A DNA stretch of 64,000 bases from Dyella_D sp052115385 (GTDB lineage: Bacteria; Pseudomonadota; Gammaproteobacteria; Xanthomonadales; Rhodanobacteraceae), in contig NZ_JBFRGP010000014.1 of the NCBI RefSeq assembly GCF_052115385.1, positions 1 to 64,000 of the forward strand. The letters run 5' to 3'. Of this stretch, positions 16,820 to 25,961 are shown piece after piece. The notes below the pieces were generated by a model. The model had not been told where the DNA came from, made no database searches, and was given only the letters and a program-made list of their open reading frames with translations. The stretch's first letter is position 1; every line of letters begins with the position of its first letter. The translations under genes and the position numbers were made by a program.

Positions 16820-18148
16820 TTAGGGTGAGAACAACACCTTGCCCTGCGCCGCCGGCAACGCCACACCCAGCGACTTCGCCAAGGTCGGCGCGATGTCGCG
16901 CATATCGATCGCGCCCAAATTCTTGCCCACCGGCACGCCCTTGCCTTCGATCAGGAAGGTCGAGCGCATCATCGGCCACACCGGGTCATACCCGTGCATG
17001 CCGCGGTAATGGCTCGGCGCCGGCAGCGGTACGTCCGGCTTGATCGCCATCTCGTAGCCGGCCTTGAACAGCACGAACCACGACGCCTGCGCCGTACCGC
17101 CGCGCTCCACCGTCTGCGCATGATCGAGCACGCGTTCGATGCCATACGCCGGATTGCCCTGCAACTGCGCCAGCAAGCCCTGCACCTTCGCCACCATGTC
17201 GGCGTTGCCCGGCTCCTTCAGCACGATCGCCGCGCTGCCGCCGTCGTTCCACGGCATCGCCTGCCAATCGGCCACGGCGCCATCCTTCAAGGTGATCAGG
17301 CCGGCCTGGATAAAAGGCGCATACAGGTTGACGTCCTGCTGCACCGGCGCGAAGCCGTGGTCGGACACCACCGCGATCACGCCGTCCGGATGCACGCGGC
17401 GCGCGGCGGCGACCATCTCGCCGACCAGGCCGTCGATACGCTCCAGCGTGCGCTTCGACTCCGGCGTATCGGGGCCGCTGTGATGCTGCTCGTGATCGAG
17501 CGAAGCCAGATACGCCGTCATGAAGGCCGGCTTGCGTTCTTCCAGCAGCTTCACCGCGAAGCGCGTGCGGTTCTCGTCGCCGGCCAGCGTCTCGTCGATG
17601 CCGTCGGCGTAGGGGCCGAGTTCCTTTTCCAGCCCGGGCAGCAGGCCCGGCGTGGCCAGTGCGGCGAGCAGCTTGCGGTCGTCCGGTAGGCCGGTGCGCC
17701 AGATCTGCGGCAGGTTCCAGTCGACCTGCGCACCCACGCTCACCGGCCAGTGCACGTTGGCGGTGCTCAGGCCCGCGGCATGCGCGGCGTCCCACAAGGT
17801 CGGCACGCGGATATCGCTGGCGTACCAGGCCCAACCCTGCTGGTTCTTGTTGCTGGGATCGAAGGTGAGGTTGCCGGCGATGCCATGCTTGTCCGGCGAC
17901 ACGCCGGTGAGCAAGGTGGTGTGGCTGGGATAGGTCAGCGTCGGCAACACGCCGCGCACGTCGCTGGCGTAGCTGCCTTCCGTCATGAAGCGCTGCAGAT
18001 TGGGCAGCTTCAGCCCGTGCTGCGCGGCTTGCAGCACGTCGGCAGGGCGCAGGCCGTCGATCGAGATCAGCAGCACCGGTACGGCATGCGCCGGTGCAAG
18101 AAAGGCCAGGCCAAGCAGGCCGGCCAGGAAACCGCGTTGCAGACGCAT
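16820..18148 (-). CDS. Type I phosphodiesterase / nucleotide pyrophosphatase (NPP) family, secreted
   Basis: This is a 442-residue exported enzyme of the alkaline phosphatase superfamily. The signal peptide is RGFLAGLLGLAFLAPAHA. Metal and nucleophile residues are visible: D31 in ISIDGLRP, T72 in PTLTYPSHTTLLTG, and the VVSDHGFAP segment. NPP enzymes hydrolyse phosphodiester or pyrophosphate bonds of nucleotides or lysophospholipids. The ATG at 18148 was chosen because it begins the signal peptide; the frame upstream overlaps glpQ. It lies 64 bp downstream of glpQ on the same strand and is probably cotranscribed. Confidence 0.88.
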   Translation of the reverse strand: MRLQRGFLAGLLGLAFLAPAHAVPVLLISIDGLRPADVLQAAQHGLKLPNLQRFMTEGSYASDVRGVLPTLTYPSHTTLLTGVSPDKHGIAGNLTFDPSNKNQQGWAWYASDIRVPTLWDAAHAAGLSTANVHWPVSVGAQVDWNLPQIWRTGLPDDRKLLAALATPGLLPGLEKELGPYADGIDETLAGDENRTRFAVKLLEERKPAFMTAYLASLDHEQHHSGPDTPESKRTLERIDGLVGEMVAAARRVHPDGVIAVVSDHGFAPVQQDVNLYAPFIQAGLITLKDGAVADWQAMPWNDGGSAAIVLKEPGNADMVAKVQGLLAQLQGNPAYGIERVLDHAQTVERGGTAQASWFVLFKAGYEMAIKPDVPLPAPSHYRGMHGYDPVWPMMRSTFLIEGKGVPVGKNLGAIDMRDIAPTLAKSLGVALPAAQGKVLFSP

Positions 18149-18212
18149 GGAATCACCGCACAGAGAGTGGACGGGCGAGTGAACCCGTCCGCGGTGACAG
18201 CGTGATGGCAGC

Positions 18213-19307
18213 TCAGCGACCGTCGACTGCTTTGCGGCCCAGCGCCGGGTCGTCGGTAAAGAACGCATCGACGCCAGCATCGAGATAGGCGCGGATTTCC
18301 GCCACGGAACCGGCCTCGTTGAAGGTCTTCGGATCGCTGCCCTGCCAGAAGTTCTTCGCCTGGAAATGGTTCTCCGGACGGAACGTGTACGGGTGCAGCT
18401 CGAGCTTCACCGCATGCGCGTCATGCGCCAGCGCGGTCGGCTGGCCCAGCGTGCCGTCCTTGTTGAGCGGGATGATGGCGCGGATGTTCGGGCCGATGGC
18501 ATCGGCGTAGCCGGCGATATCGCGCAGCCCCGCCGGCTTCATCATGTCGGCATAGGTGAGCTTGCCGCCCGCGGCCACCACGTCGTACGGCTGCTCGTTC
18601 GGATCGTCCAGCAGCTGCAGCAGGCGCACGTTCGGATGGCTCTTGCCCAGCTTGCCGCGCACATAGCGCAGGTTGGCGATCTCGAAGGACTGGATCTCCA
18701 CCGGCGCGGTGCGCGTGTAGCTGTGCGCATCGAGGATGGCGAGCACGCGGTCTTCCATCGGCAGGCCGGCTTTCTGGAAATAGGTGCCGTGCTTGATCTC
18801 GGGGATCAGGCCGACCACCCGGCCCTGCGCCGCGGCTTCGGCGGCGACGAAATCGATGATCTCGTCCAGGGTGGGGATCTGGAACTGGCCGTCGTACTTG
18901 GTGCCGCGAAATTCCGGCAGCCGCTCGCGCGCACGCAGGGTCTTCAGTTCGGCCAGGGTGAAGTCTTCGGTGAACCAGCCGGTGACATGGTGGCCGTCGA
19001 TGGTCTTGGTGGTCTTGCGTCCGGCGAATTCCGCATGCGCGGCCACGTCGGTGGTGCCGCCGATCTCGTTCTCGTGGCGGGCCACCGGCACGCCGTCCTT
19101 GGTCATCACCAGGTCCGGCTCGACGAAGTCGGCGCCGTCGGCAATCGCCTTGGCGTACGAGGCCAGGGTGTGCTCCGGCCGCAGGGCGCTGGCGCCGCGA
19201 TGGCCCAGGACGAGGACCTTTGCGGCAATCGGCCTTTCGGCAGCGTAGGCAGCGCAGGGCAAGGTCAGACTCAAGGTAACGAGGGCTAGCCAGCATAACG
19301 GTTTCAT
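18213..19307 (-). CDS. glpQ: Glycerophosphodiester phosphodiesterase, periplasmic
   Basis: It hydrolyses glycerophosphodiesters to glycerol-3-phosphate and an alcohol. This is a 364-residue protein with signal peptide (CWLALVTLSLTLPCAAYAA), HRGAS at 36-40, the E64/D66 pair in FVEPDLVMTKDG and H78 in VARHE. This is the TIM-barrel GDPD arrangement, and the length matches the GlpQ branch. Inserts such as TGWFTEDFTLAELKTL are typical of GlpQ. It lies upstream of the NPP enzyme and downstream of a TonB receptor, so it would act on diesters brought into the periplasm. Confidence 0.93.
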   Translation of the reverse strand: MKPLCWLALVTLSLTLPCAAYAAERPIAAKVLVLGHRGASALRPEHTLASYAKAIADGADFVEPDLVMTKDGVPVARHENEIGGTTDVAAHAEFAGRKTTKTIDGHHVTGWFTEDFTLAELKTLRARERLPEFRGTKYDGQFQIPTLDEIIDFVAAEAAAQGRVVGLIPEIKHGTYFQKAGLPMEDRVLAILDAHSYTRTAPVEIQSFEIANLRYVRGKLGKSHPNVRLLQLLDDPNEQPYDVVAAGGKLTYADMMKPAGLRDIAGYADAIGPNIRAIIPLNKDGTLGQPTALAHDAHAVKLELHPYTFRPENHFQAKNFWQGSDPKTFNEAGSVAEIRAYLDAGVDAFFTDDPALGRKAVDGR

Positions 19308-19350
19308 GGGGGCTCCTTACTGGGCTAGTAATTGTGCTTCCAGATAAACA

Positions 19351-19497
19351 TCCTTCTCCCTCCGGGAGAAGGTGGCGGCAGCCGGATGAGGGTACGGGCG
19401 GAGCGGTGCGCATCACTCTTGCGCTCCGCCCGTACCCTCACCCCAACCCCTCTCTCCCACAGGGACTACCTTCGGGTCGCCGGAGGGAGAGGGGCTT
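19351..19497 (-). repeat. CCCTCTCCC-type intergenic repeat, copy C (with insert)
   Basis: Complete copy in the opposite orientation to copies A and B. The hairpin CCTTCTCCCTCCGGGAGAAGG is at the left. At the right the CTCTCCC/GGGAGAG hairpin tip carries about 24 extra bases (ACAGGGACTACCTTCGGGTC and onward). It lies between glpQ and the receptor gene. Confidence 0.75.
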
Positions 19498-19522
19498 TAC
19501 GCTACGCCATCGCGATGCCTTC

Positions 19523-21853
19523 TCAGAACTTCACGTCCAGCGTCAAAAAGCTCTGCCGCGGCGCACTGGCATGGAACGCCAGCTGGCGTCCGTTCGGATC
19601 GGTGTTGGCGAACGCCGTCAGGTTCGACGCATAGCGCTTGTCGGTGAGGTTGCTGACGTTGAGCGACAGGCGCACGTCCTGCGCGAACCAGGCCGCGCCG
19701 AAGTCGTAGCCGGCGCCGAAGTCGAACGAGGTATAGCCGCCGAAGCCCTGGTCATTGGTGTAGGTGTAGTAGCGCGAGCCGGTGTACTTGCCGCGCAGGC
19801 TCAGGTTCCACGGGCCGTAGGTCCAGGCGATCTCGCTGGCGAACATGCGCTTGGGCGTGTCCACCGTGATCTTGCCCTTGGTCGGCACCACGGCGCCGTT
19901 CTGCACGTAGTTGTCGTCATACGTGGAGCGGTTGAACGAAGCCGAGTTGTACCACTGGAAATGCTCGAACGGCTTCCAGATAAAGGTGAACTCCGCACCG
20001 CGGCTGCTCACCGAGCCCACGTTGTAGAAGCGCGTGGTGCACGCCAACGTGGTGCCCTGCTGGATGCTCGGGCAGGGATTGAGCGAGAGCAGGCGGTTGT
20101 CGAACTTCACGTCGTACACCGCGGCCGAGGCTTCGAACTCGCGCTGCACGATGCGGTAGCCGCCTTCGATGGTGCGCGACTGCTCGGGCTTCAGGTTGCC
20201 GCGGGTGGCGTCGAACGAGGACTGCGTCACCAGCAGCGGGCCGCTGGCGCCGCCGCCCTGGAACGCGGCGATGTTCTTGGCGTAGGACAGGAACAGCTCC
20301 TGCCCGGCGTCGAGCTTGTAGCCCACGCCGACCTGCGGCAGCAGGTTCTTCTCGGCCTTCAAGGTGCCGTTGGCCACCGGCGCCTCGTACACGCCCGGCG
20401 CCTGGCGCGCGGTCATGGTCACGTGCGGGCTCTTGACGCCGATGTCCACGCTGAGGCGGTCATCCAGCAGCTTGAAGCTGTCCTGCAGGTAGGCCTGGCG
20501 CGTGGTGATGGTGTAGGCCTGGTTGAACAGGCGGCGATTCGGATCGCTCAGGTAGGTGTTGTCGCTGATCGGGCTGCTGAGCGTGTACGGGATGTAATAG
20601 AAGTTGCGCTCGACGTTGTGGTGGTTCTGCTCGTACCACACGCCACCTTCCAGGTGATGGCTGCCCAGATCCCAGCCCAGCGAGGCGAGCACGCCGTTGC
20701 GGTTGATCTTGTAGTTGGTGCTGCGGATCGAGATCGGCAGCTCCTGCGCCGCGCCCGGGTTGGACTTCTGACCCGGCGACCACCAGTGGCCCTGGCCGGC
20801 GTTCTCGTGGTGATAGACCTGGGCGTGCACGGTCAGCGCGTCGCTGGGATAGAAATCGCCGGCGAGGTAGTACAGGTCGTCGCGGCGCAGCGCGCGGCTC
20901 TGGTAGTAGGCGTCGTCGATATTGTCCACGCCGCCGGAGTAGCCGCAGCGCGCATCCTTCACGCCCTTGATGGTGTAGGCCGGCGCGCAATACGCCGCGG
21001 CCAGCGCGCGGTTCCAGTTCGGCGCATACAGGTTCCAGTCCCAGCCCAGGCCGCGCGCCATACCGCTCTTGGACAGGTACGCGTAGTCAGCCTGCGAGGT
21101 GCGCGAGGTGTCGGCGAACGCGGTGATGCGGCCGCCGTCGAACTGATACACGGCCTTGGCGTTGAACTGCTTGGTGGTGGTCGGCGAACTCGGCGGCGCC
21201 CACATGTCGGCGGTGGCGCGCACGCCCGACAGGTACATGGAGAAGCCGTGGAAGTCGCCGGTATCCAGGCGCAGATAGGTGCGCCGGTTCTGGTCGCTGC
21301 CGAAGGTCTGCGCGAAGCGGCCGCCGAAGGTCGGCAGCGGATCGGCGGAGAAATACTGGATGGCGCCGCCCAGGTTGCTGGTCGAGGCGATGCCGAGGCT
21401 GCCGATACCCTGCGCCAGTTCGGCGCCCGCGGCGTTCTCTGCGATCAGCGCGCGGCTGATGTTCAAGCCGTTGTAGTTGCCGTAGGCGTTGTCGCCCAGC
21501 GGCACGCCGTCCAGCGTGTAGCCCAGGCGCTGGCCGTTGAAGCCGCGCAGGCTGATGGTCTGCGATTCCTCATTAGCACCGAACGCGTCGTTGGACTGCA
21601 CGTTCACGCCCGGCATCCGGTTGAGGATCTTCTGCAGGCTGGTGCCGGCCGGCAGCACGGCGACGTCCTTGGTGGTCACGCGCTGCACCTGGCGGGTCTC
21701 GCCCTGGCCGATCACCGAGACGCCTTCGAGGGTCTTGGCCGCGTCGGGCTTGACGTTGGTCGCGTCGGCGGTCGGCAGGTCCTCGGCCATGGCGCCGTGG
21801 GACAAAGCGGCGAGCGCGACGGCCGTGGCCATCGCCAGCAGGTTCTTCTTCAT
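19523..21853 (-). CDS. TonB-dependent outer-membrane receptor (phosphate-ester locus, paralogue 2)
   Basis: This is a 776-residue receptor with signal peptide (KKNLLAMATAVALAALSHGAM), a plug with SLQKILNRMPGVNVQSNDAF and ISLRGFNGQRLGYTLDGVPL, and a barrel ending in LDVKF. It parallels the receptor at 14137-16416 closely in the plug and in loops (GQGHWWSPGQKSNPG against GQGHWFTPYQASFPG). It heads the run receptor, glpQ, NPP, receptor on the minus strand, with an AraC gene just upstream. A PhoB-box-like sequence lies 86 bp before the ATG. Ligand is inferred to be a phosphate ester. Confidence 0.88.
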   Translation of the reverse strand: MKKNLLAMATAVALAALSHGAMAEDLPTADATNVKPDAAKTLEGVSVIGQGETRQVQRVTTKDVAVLPAGTSLQKILNRMPGVNVQSNDAFGANEESQTISLRGFNGQRLGYTLDGVPLGDNAYGNYNGLNISRALIAENAAGAELAQGIGSLGIASTSNLGGAIQYFSADPLPTFGGRFAQTFGSDQNRRTYLRLDTGDFHGFSMYLSGVRATADMWAPPSSPTTTKQFNAKAVYQFDGGRITAFADTSRTSQADYAYLSKSGMARGLGWDWNLYAPNWNRALAAAYCAPAYTIKGVKDARCGYSGGVDNIDDAYYQSRALRRDDLYYLAGDFYPSDALTVHAQVYHHENAGQGHWWSPGQKSNPGAAQELPISIRSTNYKINRNGVLASLGWDLGSHHLEGGVWYEQNHHNVERNFYYIPYTLSSPISDNTYLSDPNRRLFNQAYTITTRQAYLQDSFKLLDDRLSVDIGVKSPHVTMTARQAPGVYEAPVANGTLKAEKNLLPQVGVGYKLDAGQELFLSYAKNIAAFQGGGASGPLLVTQSSFDATRGNLKPEQSRTIEGGYRIVQREFEASAAVYDVKFDNRLLSLNPCPSIQQGTTLACTTRFYNVGSVSSRGAEFTFIWKPFEHFQWYNSASFNRSTYDDNYVQNGAVVPTKGKITVDTPKRMFASEIAWTYGPWNLSLRGKYTGSRYYTYTNDQGFGGYTSFDFGAGYDFGAAWFAQDVRLSLNVSNLTDKRYASNLTAFANTDPNGRQLAFHASAPRQSFLTLDVKF

Positions 21854-21938
21854 GAGATGCAGAGCTCCAGGAGATCGGGGCGTCGCGCGTTGGGGGCGCG
21901 GACGTTCAAATATCGTGAAGCGGCCACATGTCGGTTCT

Positions 21939-21956
21939 TTGACGGTGAGATGACGG
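21939..21956 (-). promoter_or_regulatory. Candidate PhoB box upstream of the TonB receptor
   Basis: On the minus strand it reads CCGTCAT, four bases, CCGTCAA, the 7-4-7 direct-repeat layout of the PhoB box. It matches the E. coli consensus CTGTCAT at 6 of 7 and 5 of 7 positions. It lies 86 bp upstream of the receptor ATG, next to phosphoesterase genes. Confidence 0.4.
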
Positions 21957-21970
21957 ACGCCGCAGCGCAG

Positions 21971-22756
21971 TCATAAAGCGGGCCGTCCCTCGACCTGGCG
22001 CAGGTACGCCGTGGGGCTGGCGCCGATGATCCGGTGGAACATGCTGCAGAACGCACTGCAGCTCGCATAGCCAGCTTCGCGCGCGACGGTCTTGATCGGA
22101 CGGCCCAGGCTCATCTGGCTGATCGCGCGCGCCAGCCGCACGTGCTGGCGCCGGCGCACGAAGGACATGCGCAGCTCGCTTTCGAACAGACGCGCCAAGG
22201 TGCGGCTGCTGGCGCCGACCCGTGCCGCGAGCTGTTCGAGCGTATCCGGCCGCGTGGCATCGTCCAGCAGGCGCTGGCAGGCTTTCTTCAGCCGCGGGTC
22301 CGACGGCACCGGGATGCGGAACGGCGCCTCGTCCGCCTTGAGCAGCGCATGCAGCAGCAAGGGCATGGCCAGTTGCAAGGTCGCCGCGTCGCGTTCGCCA
22401 TGCGCCTGCACCGCCGCGAGGACCAGTTCGCGCAGCAGTGGCGCCACCGCCAGCACGCGGCAATGCGCGCCGAACGGTGCACTGGTGGCGCGATCGAGAT
22501 AAAGCATGCGCACCGCCACGCGCCCTTCCATCAGGATCTCGTGCGGCATGCCGATCGGTATCCACAGCGCGCGCTGCGGCGGCACGATCCAGATCCCTTC
22601 GCGGGTGGTCACCTGCATCACGCCGCTGGCGGCGTAGATCAGTTGGCCGCGGCGATGCTGGTGCTTAGGCACATGGCACCCACGCGGGTAGTCCTTGGCC
22701 AGCGCGGTCATCGGCCACGCTGTTGCGCGCTTCGCTGGCTGTCTGATTCGCGACAC
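21971..22756 (-). CDS. AraC family transcriptional regulator with N-terminal cupin
   Basis: This is a 261-residue regulator. The N-terminal half is a cupin-like effector domain (HVPKHQHRRGQLIYAASG, VTTREGIWIVPPQRALWIP), as in the NimR/YdeC-like AraC subgroup. The C-terminal two helix-turn-helix motifs are LEQLAARVGASSRTLARLF and IKTVAREAGYASCSAFCSMF. The start is uncertain: GTG at 22756 or ATG at 22711, with no strong ribosome-binding site for either. It is adjacent to and in line with the TonB receptor gene and is a candidate regulator of it; the effector is unknown. Confidence 0.85.
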   Translation of the reverse strand: MSRIRQPAKRATAWPMTALAKDYPRGCHVPKHQHRRGQLIYAASGVMQVTTREGIWIVPPQRALWIPIGMPHEILMEGRVAVRMLYLDRATSAPFGAHCRVLAVAPLLRELVLAAVQAHGERDAATLQLAMPLLLHALLKADEAPFRIPVPSDPRLKKACQRLLDDATRPDTLEQLAARVGASSRTLARLFESELRMSFVRRRQHVRLARAISQMSLGRPIKTVAREAGYASCSAFCSMFHRIIGASPTAYLRQVEGRPAL

Positions 22757-22835
22757 AGGATGGCCGCCGTTCGATGGATGGACAGGACTAGCTTAAGCAC
22801 ACCCAGCAAAGCTTCGCCACCTCTCGATCCCGTCA

Positions 22836-22853
22836 TTCCAGCGAACGCTGGAA
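22836..22853. repeat. Short palindromic intergenic element (CATTCCAGCG type)
   Basis: TTCCAGCG-AA-CGCTGGAA is an 18-bp palindrome inside CGTCATTCCAGCG...CGCTGGAATCCAG. This is a form of the ATTCCAGCG repeat found between genes in many proteobacteria. The far half (to about 22905) is degraded. It lies between the AraC gene and the DUF1501 gene. Confidence 0.6.
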
Positions 22854-22943
22854 TCCAGGGCCTTGAAGGCACTGGACCCCGCCTTTCGCTGCGGTGACGA
22901 ACGACCGCGGCTGCCTTGCATCTCACCCACCCGGCCATCCCAT

Positions 22944-23984
22944 ATGCCTACCCATTCCCCTTCCCGGCGCAGCCTGCTGAAAGCCGGCCTTGCCGTCGCC
23001 GGCGCGCTTGCACTTGGCCCCTTCGATGCCTTGGCATCACCACGCGAACGCCCAGCGCTGGTCGTGCTGTGGTTGAACGGTGGGCCAGCTGGCTTGTTCA
23101 ACAGTGCCGATGCGTTTCTTGCCAACGGCGCCTTTGACGTGAGATCCGGCAATGTCCGTGCGCTGGGCCATCGCCTGTATGTCGATGCCGCTTCGTTGGG
23201 CGCGTTGCCGGCAGTCGCGCTTGCGCATATGGCGGCGGTGCCGTTCCGCCATGGGTTGTACAGCCACAATGATGCTCGCGTGGCGATGCTGCAATCGGGG
23301 CCGCGCAGCCAATTGCTGCGGATGGCCGCGGCCTTGCCGGCCAGTCCTCTGCCTTGCGTCATCGTCAACCGGCTCGGCGTACCGGTAGGTGTCGCGGCCG
23401 ATCCGCCGGCCGAACGCGGCATCGTCTGCCAGCACGTCGGCGCCTTCGCCGATGCGGGCCTGGCTGCTGCTGCGCTGGGTGGCATCCGCCATGCGTATGG
23501 CGTCACCCCGGGCCGCACGGCGGTCGACGATCTGCCTGCCACGTTCGCAGCCGTCGAGGCTCTGGTCCGCGCGGATGCCGGCGTGGTCTTCGCGCAAGTG
23601 GCTTTCACCGGCCGCGAGGATCGGCAGTTCGATACGCATCACGATGACGGCGGCAAGCTCGCGCGCCAGATCATGGCGCCGATCACGCCGGGCCTGTCGG
23701 TGTTCCTGCAGCGCATGCTGACGCTGCGCGGACGCAATGTGGTGACGCTGCTGACCGGCGAGTTCAGCCGCACGCTGCCAGGTGCCGATCATGCGAAGGG
23801 AGGTACGGCGACGGTGATCGGCAAGTACGTCAGGACGGGTTCCGCGGGCCGGCAACTGCCCGATGGTTCACCGCCGGAAGATGCTGCCGCGCCGGAAGCG
23901 CTATGGGCTTATCTCGCCGCCGCGCTGCGCGTGGATGGCGCCACGCCTTTCGGCGCCCATCCACATCCGCAACTGTTGGTTTGA
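22944..23984 (+). CDS. DUF1501 family exported protein, Tat-type signal
   Basis: This is a 346-residue protein. The ATG at 22944 starts PTHSPSRRSLLKAGLAVAGA, a twin-arginine-like signal (SRRSLLK). DUF1501 landmarks are VVLWLNGGPAGLFN near the N-terminus and LLTGEFSRTLPGADHAKGGTA near the C-terminus. DUF1501 belongs to the alkaline-phosphatase/sulfatase fold. It is shorter than many members. It sits alone on the plus strand between the AraC regulator and alkaline phosphatase, so a phosphoesterase-like role fits context but is not shown. Residues 1-27 of the longer frame lack a start signal and come from repeat DNA. Confidence 0.75.
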   Translation: MPTHSPSRRSLLKAGLAVAGALALGPFDALASPRERPALVVLWLNGGPAGLFNSADAFLANGAFDVRSGNVRALGHRLYVDAASLGALPAVALAHMAAVPFRHGLYSHNDARVAMLQSGPRSQLLRMAAALPASPLPCVIVNRLGVPVGVAADPPAERGIVCQHVGAFADAGLAAAALGGIRHAYGVTPGRTAVDDLPATFAAVEALVRADAGVVFAQVAFTGREDRQFDTHHDDGGKLARQIMAPITPGLSVFLQRMLTLRGRNVVTLLTGEFSRTLPGADHAKGGTATVIGKYVRTGSAGRQLPDGSPPEDAAAPEALWAYLAAALRVDGATPFGAHPHPQLLV

Positions 23985-24029
23985 CCATTTCAGAGGCAGC
24001 AGATACAGCATGAAACGGCACCACCACCG

Positions 24030-24123
24030 GCGTAGGTTGGGGTGAGCAAAGCGAACCCCAACCATGCGGCGCGCCTGGACGTGGCCATGTTGGGGTTCGC
24101 CTGCGGCTCACCCCAACCTACGC
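24030..24123. repeat. REP doublet, copy 3
   Basis: GTAG-headed inverted hairpin pair between convergent genes. The left arm has a 2-bp inner stem and triloop AAA (GAGC-AAA-GCGA); the right arm has a 3-bp inner stem with triloop GCA. The two arms therefore come from different subtypes. Confidence 0.85.
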
Positions 24124-24148
24124 TGTGCGCCGGAACGAGGGCGAGGCG

Positions 24149-25894
24149 TTACTTCGCACTCACCTGCTTCAACCACGCCTCATACGTCGGCCGATCTACC
24201 GGCACCCCATCCGCATTGCAACTACCCAGCTTGCACAACTCCTCGCGCAAGCGCGGCGCATGCTGCACGATCACGTGGAAGATCGCGTTCTGCTCGATCT
24301 CCCCATGGAACGCCGACGCGCCCGGGCCATTGGCGAAAATCGCCACATCCTCGCCACCATGCGTCTCGCCCTTCAACGGCACGATCGCTTCCTGCATATA
24401 GTCCGGTGCGGTGGTATCGACCTTGCTCAGATCCGGCCGCCCCTTCTTCGCCGGCGAATACTCATTCGGGTTGTGCGGATAACGCTTCGGCCCTTCCGGC
24501 TGCTTGTCGGTGGCGCCGGTGTAACCCGGGCCATTGGCAAAACCCAGCGTGGTGTACGGCTTGCCGGTGGCATCGCGCGCAATGCCGGCGCCACCTTCCT
24601 CGTCGTAGCTGTCGGTATGCCCCTGCACCAGGCCGAGAATGTCATTGCCGCGCTTGGGATAGCCGGCAAACGTCATCGTATGCGAGTGATCGGCGGTAAC
24701 CACGATCAACGTGTCCTGCGCATCGGTATGCCCCAGCGCCGCTTCCACGGCGTCGGCCATGGCGATGGTTTCGTCCAGCGCGCGGTAGGCATTGCCGGCG
24801 TGCAGCGCATGGTCGATGCGGCCGCCTTCGACCATCAGGAAGAAACCGTTCGGGTTGCGCTTGAGCACATCGATCGCGGCAACCGTCATCTCGGCCAGGC
24901 TCGGTTCGCCGGCCTTGTCCTGCGGGCGCTCATGCTCGTAGTTCATATGCGAAGGCTCGAACAGGCCGAGCAGGCGCGGCGTGTTCGACAGGTCCAGCGA
25001 CTTCAGCTGCTTGTCGTTCCACACGTAAGCGCCGCCCGGATGCTTCGCCTTCCACTGCGCGATCAGGTCGCGGCCATCGAGGCGCTGGCCGACCTTGTTG
25101 GCGTACTCCGGATCGGTTTCGCCGGCCGGCATGAATTCGGTGCGGCCACCACCCATCGCTACGGTCAGGCCGTCGATGGCGGGAAAGTCGACCAGCTGCG
25201 CGGCGAAATCCTTGCAGCCCTGCGCCTTCGCCTGCGCCGTCAGCTCGGCATCCACTTCCCAGTTGCGCTCCGGCAGATGGCCATAAGTCGCCGCCGGTGT
25301 GGCGTGGGTAATCCGCGTGGTCGTAATCGCACCGGTACTCATGCCTGCCGCCGCGGCCAGCTCCAGCGTCGTCACCAGTTCCTGGCCCTTGCTGGCCGCG
25401 CAATCCTGCCGGCGCGGCACCTGCGACACGCCGATATAGCCGGCACGCGTCTTCACGCCGGTCATGATCGCGGTCATGGTGCCGGCCGAATCCGGCGTCT
25501 GCTGATCGGTCTCGTAGGTGCGGCTGAACGCGCTGAACGGAAACTGCTCGAAGCTAAGCTTGTAGCTCTCGCCATCCACACCCTTGCGCTGCCCCGCGCG
25601 CACATGCGCCGCGGCAATGGTGGGAATGCTCATGCCATCGCCGAGAAACACGATCACATTCTTCGCCCGCTGCCCCTGCCCACCCGCCTGCGCCGACACC
25701 TGCGCCGCCTGCGCCGCGCCGTTGCGGAACCACCATTGCGGCGTCTCGCCTTCGGGGCGCTTGATTTGCGGGACATCGATCGCCACAGCGGAATTCTGCT
25801 TGGGCGGTGTCACCGCCTGACTGGCGCACGCGCTCATCAGCGCGCAAAGGGACAGCATCAACCCGCGTTGCGCGAGTGTGGACGAACGACTCAT
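24149..25894 (-). CDS. Alkaline phosphatase (PhoA fold), probable lipoprotein
   Basis: It hydrolyses phosphate monoesters outside the inner membrane. This is a 581-residue protein with lipobox LMSAC (Cys 23), metal ligand D86 in VIVFLGDGMS, nucleophile Ser136 in TPDSAGTMTAIMTG, and the metal-binding segment VVTADHSHTMTF. The ATG at 25894 begins the lipoprotein signal; the longer frame is uncovered by a ribosome-binding site. It has a PhoA core with large insertions (NDILGLVQGHTDSYDEEGG), as in the longer PhoA/PhoV-like enzymes. It lies 67 bp after nagX with no terminator visible between, so it may be read from the GlcNAc cluster. Confidence 0.92.
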   Translation of the reverse strand: MSRSSTLAQRGLMLSLCALMSACASQAVTPPKQNSAVAIDVPQIKRPEGETPQWWFRNGAAQAAQVSAQAGGQGQRAKNVIVFLGDGMSIPTIAAAHVRAGQRKGVDGESYKLSFEQFPFSAFSRTYETDQQTPDSAGTMTAIMTGVKTRAGYIGVSQVPRRQDCAASKGQELVTTLELAAAAGMSTGAITTTRITHATPAATYGHLPERNWEVDAELTAQAKAQGCKDFAAQLVDFPAIDGLTVAMGGGRTEFMPAGETDPEYANKVGQRLDGRDLIAQWKAKHPGGAYVWNDKQLKSLDLSNTPRLLGLFEPSHMNYEHERPQDKAGEPSLAEMTVAAIDVLKRNPNGFFLMVEGGRIDHALHAGNAYRALDETIAMADAVEAALGHTDAQDTLIVVTADHSHTMTFAGYPKRGNDILGLVQGHTDSYDEEGGAGIARDATGKPYTTLGFANGPGYTGATDKQPEGPKRYPHNPNEYSPAKKGRPDLSKVDTTAPDYMQEAIVPLKGETHGGEDVAIFANGPGASAFHGEIEQNAIFHVIVQHAPRLREELCKLGSCNADGVPVDRPTYEAWLKQVSAK

Positions 25895-25961
25895 GGCAAA
25901 CCTCTCATCGTCAGCTTCGTATCGGCAAGCGGGCGATGATAGCCGGTGGCAGCGAGGCGTG

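Noticed and set aside
19334..21976. 880-codon plus-strand frame opposite the TonB receptor
   Set aside because: Shadow of the receptor gene: no domain, no ribosome-binding site, and it runs through a repeat element at its start.
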